Shown here piece by piece: positions 7,628 to 14,248 of a stretch of 16,605 nt of DNA; the stretch's first letter is position 1, and every line of letters starts with the position of its first letter. Made by a program: the position numbers and the translations under genes. This DNA is from Pseudomonadota bacterium (lineage in GTDB: Bacteria; Myxococcota; Bradymonadia; UBA4248), in NCBI GenBank assembly GCA_017613855.1, contig JAGACY010000204.1, positions 1-16,605 on the forward strand, in the 5' to 3' direction. The notes under the pieces are model-generated. The model was not told the origin of the DNA, made no database searches, and saw only the letters and a program-made list of their open reading frames with translations.

Positions 7628-7657
7628 GGCGTATTCGTGCCGCAGGCACGAAAAGCC
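7628..7657 (+). repeat. Bulged-G hairpin repeat, copy 5
   Basis: The lower arms are GGC (7628-7630) and GCC (7655-7657), with unpaired G7631. The upper stem starts TAT (7632-7634), has one A-A mismatch, and continues with TCGTGCC/GGCACGA around a GCA loop. It lies six bases after copy 4 in the same orientation. Confidence 0.65.
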
Positions 7658-7667
7658 ATGCCGTAAT

Positions 7668-7696
7668 TTTAAAAACGAAGATCGATGTGGTAGAAT
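7668..7696 (+). promoter_or_regulatory. Possible promoter for the 1068-residue lipoprotein gene
   Basis: TTTAAA (7668-7673) and TAGAAT (7691-7696) are spaced by 17 bases and match the consensus boxes at 4 and 5 of 6 positions. The -10 box lies about 60 bases before the chosen start, just beyond the hairpin pair. Confidence 0.4.
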
Positions 7697-7757
7697 ACAA
7701 CCAGGGACGGGGGAGCAGTTCGGAGTTTGCCCATAGTCTGTTCAAAGGGTGGTGCAG

Positions 7758-10700
7758 ATGTCAGCTAAGTCTTATTTTGCAGTATTCATCAGTGTCTTTG
7801 CTTTTTGCGCCTGCGATTCGAATTCGAATGGCTATGATTCTGCCGATATATTTGGCTGTACGCATGACTCCCAATGTGTCACAGGCAGATGCCTTCCCAG
7901 CGGTGAATGCGCAAAGCTGATGCGGATTGGTGAGGTGTGCAACAGCTGGAGTGCGGTTTGCATGGATGGGTTGAATTGCGAATCGGAAAAGTGCGTTTGG
8001 GCAGAAGGTGCCGTCGATCGATGCCTTTCTGATCGGGACTGTGACGGAAAGCAAGTGTGTCACGAGGGGGGATGTATCTACCTGGATGGAACATGCAGAC
8101 ATGATTCCGATTGCGTGCTGCGCAATTCCGACAGTATTTGCATGCCCAACGGAAAATGCGGTCACTATCTCGAAGTGGGTGAGGCGTGCGGTGAGGGGAA
8201 ATATTGCAAAGAAGGACATGTCTGTCGGGATATTTGCGTAAAACTGCTCGAAGAGGGGGAGTTTTGTTCAGAGAACAATCACCTTTATGATTGCGATTCA
8301 AATCTTGGGCTGGAGTGCGTCGATGGTGTGTGTCACAAGCACGAAGATGGCCTCGGACATGGTGAATCTTGCAATGACAGTTATCTGAAATGTGATACCT
8401 CGCTCGTCTGTAAGGAAGGCCAATGCATTGAAATAATTGCAGAAGGTGAAGCATGCGATGAATCGAATTATCGGATTTGTGATGAGGGACTGGAATGCTT
8501 AAGCGGATTATGCAGGATAAGGGGCAAAGAGTGCGCTGACACAGGCGCTTGTGATGCGGGGGATTCCTTTTGCTGTATGGATGAAACATGCGGTGCAGAA
8601 GGGTATTGTCTTCATTTTGGCAGCACCGAACATCGTGATTCCTGCCGATTTGAGCCGCATTTGGGAAATGCGCACATCCAATGCCGATGGCATGCAGAAA
8701 ACGGTGGCAGCAGTGTAGAAATGACGCCACTTGCCGGACATTTTGGCAGCGAAGAGGATTTGTCGCGTGTGATTGCCGTATATTCTTATTCGAGTGACAA
8801 AGAGAATACGGGAGAGACGGCGATCAGTTTTATCGACCCGGAACAATGCAAAACGCTTCATCAACTGGCAGTCCCCGTTTCGGATCGCTGGTACCATTAT
8901 CCTGCAGCAGCCGATTTGGATGGGGATGGCATTCTGGAACTGGCCGCCATTGGCTTGGAGCAGGACGCTCATCCTTTGAAGCTATATCGCTGGGATGCAG
9001 AGAATAAACAATATGACGAATGGCTGCAGAGTGCATTGGATTTTCGGGCGGCGCCGATGTTCTTTGATATCGATGGCGATGGCAGTCCCGAAATCGTCAG
9101 TCCCTTCGGGCAAGTGGTGAGTGTTGTTAAAGACGCGGAAAGCGGAGAATACTCACTATTCTCCAAATATAGCGATGCATTGTATGAGGATGCGAACGAT
9201 GGTACGGAGGCGTATGCGTATCAGGCAGGAAGTACGGCCGCCGTCGGTTATTTGTTAAAAGCGGATTATCCCGAGACTGCACAGCTCGTCACGGGAGAAG
9301 GGCTGTATACCTGGCAAAATGAAGATGGGTGGAAAAAACTCGCAGAATTTGAAAATCCCCATGAGGGACTGCCTGCGTGGGCACGTCAGTTCCCGGCCTA
9401 TGCAGATTTCGGCGCGCCCGGAGAATCGCCGGAGGCATTTGATTTTTCTTCATACGACGGCAAACCCGAAATCGTAATATCGGGCAAGAATCATCTCCGC
9501 ATTTATTCTGTTGAAACGACGGGCAGCGATGAAGATGGCAAACCCATGTATACAGCCCGTGAGGTCATGCATGTCGATGGAATAACCGCCGGTGGCCCGG
9601 TGGCAATTGCAGATTTTGACGGCGATGGTTTCCCCGAAATTGCGATGGCTTCGCAGGACAGGGTCGGCGTTTACGATCCCGGCTGCACGGCGTATCTCGA
9701 AGGAGAATGCGCAGATGCACATGTTCGCTGGGAACGCCTGAGTGAGGGCGGTGCCTCGGCGGGTGCAGTCGCTTTCGATTTTGATGCGGACGGCCAGGTC
9801 GAATTGGTTTATGCGGATGCTTGTACCACCCGCATTTACGATGGCAGGAACGGCAAAGTTTTATCCAGTACGCGCCGGACTTCTTTAACATCGATCGATA
9901 CACCGGTCGTCGTGGATGCGGATGGGGACGCAACTGCGGAAATCCTCGTCAGTTCTTCGAAAAATACAGCCTGTTACGGGAATGACTTGCTTGATGGAGG
10001 CACTGATCCCATCGATGAAGGTATTGCGTGCCAGGAGGATGCTGACTGTCCCACGGGAACGACGTGCCATGATGAAGTGAAGCTTTGTACCTGCCAGTCG
10101 GATGATGCGTGCAATGCCTGGGGAGATAAAGGGATGTATCGTTGCGTCGACCCGATTCATCCCCATACGGGCATGTATATCCATGGGGAAGAAGGCCGTG
10201 ATATTCAATATCCTGCAGGAACGCGCCCCGAATCCCACGATTACAAAGTCTGCCGTGCCGTTCAGAAACTTGCGGCATCCGAGGCCGCAGCCGACGTGGC
10301 TTCGAACAATCTCACCATCATTCAGGCGCGCGATGGCGTGTGGGCCAGTGCTCGCGGTATTTGGAATCAGCACGCCTACAATGCAATGCATATACAGGAG
10401 GATGGGAGCGTGACAACCCGCGAATCCTGGATGCAGTTGTCCGAAGAGAAGGCCCAGATATCATTGCCGGACGGCGGTACGATGGAGGTTCCCGTCTATA
10501 ATCATTACCGCATGGCTACATCCCGTGCGGATGAAACGGGGCTGCTGCCGGATATGACTGTTCTGCTTGAACCCAAGGACGTGTGCCGAATTGAAAGTGA
10601 GGCACCTATTCTGCGGGGAAAAGTCTGTAACCGTGGTACCCGAGCCACAGAACGAAAGCTCCCGGTATCATTTTATATTGCAGACAAACCCGAAACGAAT

Positions 10701-10964
10701 CCCGAAACGCCGGATGTGCCGCCCGCAGATCCCGTGTTTAAAAAAGTCTGCAGTACTCATACCGATGCGACGATTCCCGTGGGCGAATGTGCTGCTGTGG
10801 AATGTACTTTTGACAAGAATCCGGAAGAGAACCTGGATGGAAAATTAGTTCGTATGATGGTGAATGATGGTGAGGATGGACTGCCTTTGAGGAATGAATG
10901 CGATTCTCTTAACAATGTTGCTGTGACTGAAATTGGGGAATGTGAACTGATCACGTACAATTAG
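7758..10964 (+). CDS. Large lipoprotein: Cys-rich repeats, FG-GAP propeller, CARDB-like end
   Basis: A 1068-residue exported protein of unknown function. The signal segment SAKSYFAVFISVFAFCAC suggests lipid attachment at C19, though the lipobox is non-ideal. Residues about 28-310 contain Dickkopf-like units (Cx5CxxGxCLPSGxC, then five units starting GExC). Six FG-GAP/VCBS blades follow, with calcium-type or derived loops near residues 386 (DLDGDG), 437 (DIDGDG), 560 (degenerate), 619 (DFDGDG), 674 (DFDADG) and 720 (DADGDA). A second Cys cluster (about 757-800) comes next, then a WNQHAYN-containing segment. The last 130 residues resemble a CARDB adhesion domain (VCNRGT, then NECDSLNNVA). ATG 7758 is preferred over the in-frame GTGs at 7749 and 7752 because AAGGG lies about eight bases upstream and the signal peptide then starts cleanly. 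Such proteins are typical of Myxococcota-like genomes. A surface adhesion or binding role is inference. Confidence 0.85.
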   Translation: MSAKSYFAVFISVFAFCACDSNSNGYDSADIFGCTHDSQCVTGRCLPSGECAKLMRIGEVCNSWSAVCMDGLNCESEKCVWAEGAVDRCLSDRDCDGKQVCHEGGCIYLDGTCRHDSDCVLRNSDSICMPNGKCGHYLEVGEACGEGKYCKEGHVCRDICVKLLEEGEFCSENNHLYDCDSNLGLECVDGVCHKHEDGLGHGESCNDSYLKCDTSLVCKEGQCIEIIAEGEACDESNYRICDEGLECLSGLCRIRGKECADTGACDAGDSFCCMDETCGAEGYCLHFGSTEHRDSCRFEPHLGNAHIQCRWHAENGGSSVEMTPLAGHFGSEEDLSRVIAVYSYSSDKENTGETAISFIDPEQCKTLHQLAVPVSDRWYHYPAAADLDGDGILELAAIGLEQDAHPLKLYRWDAENKQYDEWLQSALDFRAAPMFFDIDGDGSPEIVSPFGQVVSVVKDAESGEYSLFSKYSDALYEDANDGTEAYAYQAGSTAAVGYLLKADYPETAQLVTGEGLYTWQNEDGWKKLAEFENPHEGLPAWARQFPAYADFGAPGESPEAFDFSSYDGKPEIVISGKNHLRIYSVETTGSDEDGKPMYTAREVMHVDGITAGGPVAIADFDGDGFPEIAMASQDRVGVYDPGCTAYLEGECADAHVRWERLSEGGASAGAVAFDFDADGQVELVYADACTTRIYDGRNGKVLSSTRRTSLTSIDTPVVVDADGDATAEILVSSSKNTACYGNDLLDGGTDPIDEGIACQEDADCPTGTTCHDEVKLCTCQSDDACNAWGDKGMYRCVDPIHPHTGMYIHGEEGRDIQYPAGTRPESHDYKVCRAVQKLAASEAAADVASNNLTIIQARDGVWASARGIWNQHAYNAMHIQEDGSVTTRESWMQLSEEKAQISLPDGGTMEVPVYNHYRMATSRADETGLLPDMTVLLEPKDVCRIESEAPILRGKVCNRGTRATERKLPVSFYIADKPETNPETPDVPPADPVFKKVCSTHTDATIPVGECAAVECTFDKNPEENLDGKLVRMMVNDGEDGLPLRNECDSLNNVAVTEIGECELITYN

Positions 10965-10997
10965 ATTCATCCGAATGATTTTGAGTTGATTTGGGCA

Positions 10998-11011
10998 GGG
11001 GGCAAGCCCCC
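10998..11011. repeat. GC-block palindrome after the large lipoprotein gene
   Basis: GGGGGC (10998-11003) meets GCCCCC (11006-11011). The wording AGGGGGCAAG followed by CCCC and TT closely matches the palindrome nested in hairpin copy 1 (21-40). Confidence 0.55.
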
Positions 11012-11014
11012 TTC

Positions 11015-11040
11015 GGCGCTATCGCTGCGCGATACGCGCC
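11015..11040 (-). repeat. Bulged-G hairpin repeat, copy 6
   Basis: The lower arms are GGCGC (11015-11019) and GCGCC (11036-11040). The upper arms TATCGC (11020-11025) and GCGATA (11029-11034) enclose TGC. The unpaired base is C11035, a G on the minus strand. It is flanked on both sides by G/C-block palindromes. Confidence 0.75.
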
Positions 11041-11050
11041 TACCCCCGAT

Positions 11051-11065
11051 GCGGGGACACCCCGC
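11051..11065. repeat. GC-block palindrome
   Basis: GCGGGG (11051-11056) and CCCCGC (11060-11065) enclose ACA. It lies about 50 bases before the start of the 143-residue lipoprotein. Confidence 0.55.
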
Positions 11066-11112
11066 AACGCCCCGGGAACGCTCATGGCCGTTGATGTAAT
11101 AAGGAGACAAGT

Positions 11113-11544
11113 ATGATATCGGGAAGATTATTAAGGATTGCGCCTGTGATGTGCTTGCTCATGGGGTGTGAGGTCGATCTCGATGAGCTCCGATACAATC
11201 CCCCGGAAGTAGATAATTCTGTGAAATGCACGACAGAAAAGGATTGCGAATCGGGGATTTGCCTGCCTTCGGGGAAATGTGCCGAGCGCGTGGGCGAAGG
11301 CATGGCCTGTGATCATAAGCGCTTTTGTGATACCGACCTCGAATGTACAGATGGATATTGCCAGAAACGGCCGGAAATCGAATGCTTTAATGATTCGCAA
11401 TGCTCGAGCGGTCAATGCCTGCCTGACGGGCGTTGTGCCCCTGTGGTCGAAGATGTCGACGTGGTCGAAGCAGGCCAGCCTTGCGATAATGCCGTTTGTG
11501 CAGAAGGGCTGAAATGCGATGAGGGAATCTGCGTCAAACCTTAG
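11113..11544 (+). CDS. Small cysteine-rich lipoprotein, short relative of the upstream protein
   Basis: A 143-residue predicted lipoprotein with a good lipobox (LLMGC, lipid at C19). The mature part consists almost only of Dickkopf-like units: CTTEKDCESGICLPSGKCA, then a GEGMAC...DGYC unit, a second Cx5CxxGQCLPDGRCA, and a final GQPC...DEGIC unit. The first unit mirrors the start of the 1068-residue protein (Cx5CxxGxCLPSGxCA), so the two genes are probably related by partial duplication. No FG-GAP or CARDB region is present. AAGGAG lies seven bases before the ATG. It follows the large gene after 148 bases of palindromic repeats and may be co-transcribed or have its own promoter. Function is unknown; a small surface partner or anchor is a guess. 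Confidence 0.82.
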   Translation: MISGRLLRIAPVMCLLMGCEVDLDELRYNPPEVDNSVKCTTEKDCESGICLPSGKCAERVGEGMACDHKRFCDTDLECTDGYCQKRPEIECFNDSQCSSGQCLPDGRCAPVVEDVDVVEAGQPCDNAVCAEGLKCDEGICVKP

Positions 11545-11569
11545 AATGGGGGGAATGCTCCCCCATTCT
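11543..11569. terminator. Hairpin between convergent genes, probable two-way terminator
   Basis: Ten base pairs AGAATGGGGG/CCCCCATTCT (11543-11552 with 11560-11569) fill the whole 27-base gap between the stop codons of two converging genes. There is no U-tract on either side, so intrinsic termination is likely but not proven. Confidence 0.6.
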
Positions 11570-11571
11570 CA

Positions 11572-11964
11572 TTAGGGGGTGAACTCTACCCCTTCGGATT
11601 CGAGACAAACCTGTAGATGATCGTAGGCTTTTTTGACATCGGCGAGGTCTTTTTCACAGGTGGCTTTGTCAAAGAAACCATAGTAAGTGTATTCACCATC
11701 TGCACAGACGTCTTTGCCATCCCACCAGCCTCTCCAGGCCTTGCAGTTCATGCCTTCGACCCACCAGTACATGTCTTCGAGTTCAGAGTCGCAGTCAGGG
11801 GCTTTTAAAAGATAATTGTTGAATTTGGTCTGGCATTCACTCTTGGTGTGAATGTTACATTCTTCTTCCCAACTGCAATATTCTTCGATAGCCTTTTTGG
11901 TTTCTGTACATCCGAAGAGGGTCAGGGCGCATGCCATTGTAAAAAGTGCTAAAAATTTTCTCAT
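11572..11964 (-). CDS. Small lipoprotein with eight mature cysteines
   Basis: A 130-residue predicted lipoprotein: a basic start, a hydrophobic stretch and the lipobox LFGC with lipid at C19. Apart from the lipidated residue the mature chain has eight cysteines (30, 36, 44, 58, 74, 87, 103, 120), enough for four disulfides. It is rich in Trp, Tyr and acidic residues (MYWWVEGMNCKAWRGWW). It has no Dickkopf-like spacing, so it is not an obvious relative of its neighbours. GGGAG lies seven bases before the ATG. A promoter with TATACT lies about 60 bases upstream. I do not recognise the family; export and a disulfide-stabilised fold are all that can be supported. Confidence 0.78.
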   Translation of the reverse strand: MRKFLALFTMACALTLFGCTETKKAIEEYCSWEEECNIHTKSECQTKFNNYLLKAPDCDSELEDMYWWVEGMNCKAWRGWWDGKDVCADGEYTYYGFFDKATCEKDLADVKKAYDHLQVCLESEGVEFTP

Positions 11965-12023
11965 AATGATTCTCCCGTTGCAAAGAGTGAAAAATGTATA
12001 CCTGCAAGTATGCAGACGAATGC

Positions 12024-12052
12024 AGTATAATTAAAAATCATGCCAATGTAAG
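12024..12052 (-). promoter_or_regulatory. Possible promoter of the 130-residue lipoprotein gene
   Basis: On the minus strand, CTTACA (12047-12052) and TATACT (12024-12029) are spaced by 17 bases, matching 4 and 5 of 6 consensus bases. It predicts a leader of about 50 bases. Confidence 0.42.
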
Positions 12053-12115
12053 TTTTTTTTTCGTGGTGTTAAATCCGCGTGGGTAGTTACAAGCTCGAAT
12101 GAAAATGCTCGCTTG

Positions 12116-14077
12116 TTATTCAATGCAGCCTTTATTATCATCGCAGTCTTTGGGGCATTGCGTTTCGATGACGATGTTTGCATTCGAACCATCCGATAGT
12201 GTGCGGCATTGGGTTTGTTTGTAAAAGAGATTGTTGCCTTCGATCTGGTCACCGCCCTCTTTTTGAAAGCAAAAAAACTTCGTTTCGTCAGTATTTTCAC
12301 ATGTTGCAAGGCAGTGTGGCGTATTCTGGCTGTCGAGCGCGCAGCGGTAAGAGGGATGATAATTGCTCTGGCATTCTTCGAGTTGTTTTGCATTGCAGGC
12401 CGGGTACGTTGAATTTTTTGCACATGCGGTGCCATCGGCATTGCAAAGGCCAGGGCATTTGTCTTCTTTTATCGTTTGAAGAACGAGGTTTCCCCAAGTG
12501 TCTTTAATACATTTCTTTTCGAGATATGTACTTTCAAATCCTAAAGATAAACATGATTTAATTATATCATTGTCTTTGGTACAGGTTTGTGCACAGCTGG
12601 CCGTGTCACCTGTCTGAATGCAATGTATATCCTCACCCTCTTCACGGCAATTGTATGTTTTTTGAATGCCATCCAGGCAGGATATAAGAACATCATCCTG
12701 ACATGCGTCGTGAGCATTTGGCGTACAGACCGTGTCTGCTGCACAGGCCGTGCCTTCGGCATTGCACCCCGCAGGGCATGTTTCGGAAGACATGACATCG
12801 TAAAGCTTGTTATCCTGACCTTTCATACAGGTAAATATATATTGAACAGCAGTATCTGAGCGGTTTTGGCAAATCGACCGCTTGCGGCCTTCTTCTGCAC
12901 ACTTGTTATAACAATCTTCTACACCTTGTACACTGGCACACACTTTGCCGTTTGTACAATTCTCATGGCCCGTATTAATGCCGTTAATGCCGCGATCTAT
13001 ACAATAATCGAAACCCGATGTATCTGTACAATGGTGATGATATTCACAATAATATAATTCTTTTAATTCAATGCAGTGTTCTTTTTTATGATCGCATCCT
13101 TTGTCACTGCAATAGCCAAATAAGGCTGCGTCTGTACTGTTTAGCAGGGTATAGGTGCCATCTGTGTTGAGGGTGCATTCCTGATAGGTTTCGTGATAAT
13201 ACTCACCCCTTGAGGAATCTTCGGACGTCGTGCAGTGAAATATCTTTTGGCCGACATTGCTGCATTGATCCGCGTTCGTGCCTCTGCAGAAAGCGCGCAA
13301 ACGCTGCTTCTGATTGTAGTCTTCGTGTAGTACAACCGAACATCCGCCCGATGTGCTGCAATTCTGGGTGACGATGTGAGCCGTAGAGGAATCTTGGTAT
13401 TGGCAGGCAATGGTCGAGTTATTACGACAAAATTCGATAAATGTGTCGGGATCGCATTCTTCGCCGATTTGCATTTGTTCCATAGCGTGCGTAATGCAAA
13501 TATCATTTTGGCAAGTGCCTTCGCACTGTTTGGGAATGCAATTGTCTTTGGGCTGTTCGATGCATTTGCCGTTCTGGCAGCGATAGGGACAGGGGGATTC
13601 GGCCATTTCCCATTTATCCTGAGAACATGTCAGGATATATCCAAAACCATCGCAAATCTTTTTGCCCTCATCGCAATGGTAATCGAAAGTCTTGTTCTCG
13701 TTGAGGCATTGGCCTTCGAGACATCCGAACTCACAGAGCGTTCCCGTTTTTTGCCAGGACTGGTTTGTACAGGTCAGAATTTCATCTTCGTCACTGCATC
13801 GTTTTTCACCATTTGAGCAGATGTAGGAATCATTGGGGTGACAGGTCGCTCCTTGGGACAGCGTGATGCAATGCCAATTATCGCGGCATGGTGTCGTTTT
13901 GACATAGCCGTTGAAACAGGTTTGCAGATGTGTTTCGTCGGCACATGCATTGATAAAAGCGTAGTTGCAGGTGATAGCTGAAGTCTGCGCACGATTTGTC
14001 TGGTCTTCGTGATGGCATGCGTGAAGTGCCAGAGTACCCGCGAGGAGAACCAATTGGAGAGATCGTGACCTTTTCAT
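12116..14077 (-). CDS. Very cysteine-rich lipoprotein (653 residues)
   Basis: A predicted lipoprotein with lipobox LHAC and lipid at C21. I count 69 cysteines in 653 residues, about one in ten, spread along the whole chain. Repeats are visible. Two adjacent units near residues 85-170 share the pattern CxxGxxxC, LTC, W, C, then GxC. Further on, CPAGCNAEGTACA, CPGLCNADGTACA and a final CPKDCDDNKGC repeat, each following an ETC- or DKC-like turn. The chain is otherwise polar, with no membrane helix beyond the signal and no calcium or catalytic motif that I can name. The start follows the signal peptide; the upstream ribosome site (GGGGTG) is weak and distant. It has its own transcription unit or reads in from the 495-residue gene behind it. 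The protein must fold in an oxidising compartment, so it is likely surface-exposed. Function is unknown. Confidence 0.82.
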   Translation of the reverse strand: MKRSRSLQLVLLAGTLALHACHHEDQTNRAQTSAITCNYAFINACADETHLQTCFNGYVKTTPCRDNWHCITLSQGATCHPNDSYICSNGEKRCSDEDEILTCTNQSWQKTGTLCEFGCLEGQCLNENKTFDYHCDEGKKICDGFGYILTCSQDKWEMAESPCPYRCQNGKCIEQPKDNCIPKQCEGTCQNDICITHAMEQMQIGEECDPDTFIEFCRNNSTIACQYQDSSTAHIVTQNCSTSGGCSVVLHEDYNQKQRLRAFCRGTNADQCSNVGQKIFHCTTSEDSSRGEYYHETYQECTLNTDGTYTLLNSTDAALFGYCSDKGCDHKKEHCIELKELYYCEYHHHCTDTSGFDYCIDRGINGINTGHENCTNGKVCASVQGVEDCYNKCAEEGRKRSICQNRSDTAVQYIFTCMKGQDNKLYDVMSSETCPAGCNAEGTACAADTVCTPNAHDACQDDVLISCLDGIQKTYNCREEGEDIHCIQTGDTASCAQTCTKDNDIIKSCLSLGFESTYLEKKCIKDTWGNLVLQTIKEDKCPGLCNADGTACAKNSTYPACNAKQLEECQSNYHPSYRCALDSQNTPHCLATCENTDETKFFCFQKEGGDQIEGNNLFYKQTQCRTLSDGSNANIVIETQCPKDCDDNKGCIE

Positions 14078-14104
14078 GATGCGTTCACCCCATAAAGAGG
14101 ATAA

Positions 14105-14164
14105 GCGAGCTGTATGCGCGATTAAAACGGCGTGGAACGCCGCTTTAATTGCGCATAGGCGAGT
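14105..14164 (+). repeat. Bulged-G hairpin repeat, copy 7 (long)
   Basis: A near-continuous hairpin runs from TATGCGC (14113-14119) to GCGCATA (14151-14157). Inner arms are ATTAAA/TTTAAT and CGGCGT/ACGCCG around a GGA loop. G14112, just before TAT, is unpaired. The lower stem is weak (GCT with GGC, plus partial pairs). Confidence 0.6.
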
Positions 14165-14165
14165 G

Positions 14166-14191
14166 GCGCGGCGTATCGCAGATAGCCGCGC
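14166..14191 (+). repeat. Bulged-G hairpin repeat, copy 8
   Basis: The lower arms are GCGCGGC (14166-14172) and GCCGCGC (14185-14191), with unpaired G14173. The upper arms TATC (14174-14177) and GATA (14181-14184) close on GCA. It directly follows copy 7 in the same orientation. Confidence 0.78.
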
Positions 14192-14193
14192 GC

Positions 14194-14223
14194 AAAAATG
14201 AAAAAAGCACCCCGAAGGGCGCT
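14194..14223 (-). terminator. Rho-independent terminator of the 495-residue lipoprotein gene
   Basis: On the minus strand, the stem AGCGCCC/GGGTGCT (14206-14223, one G-U pair) closes on TTCG and is followed by a T-rich run. It has the same layout as the terminator at 61-90. It lies about 25 bases after the stop codon at 14249. Confidence 0.85.
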
Positions 14224-14248
14224 TCTTTCATGGTCTTAATGATGAAGA

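Noticed and set aside
7879..8730. 283-codon minus-strand frame opposite the large lipoprotein gene
   Set aside because: It is antisense to Cys-repeat codons, its His/Cys/Arg-rich composition is an artefact, and it has no ribosome site.
12052..12116. Terminator after the 653-residue gene using ACAAGC/GCTTGT
   Set aside because: On the minus strand the hairpin is not followed by a U-tract; the nearby homopolymer is A on that strand.
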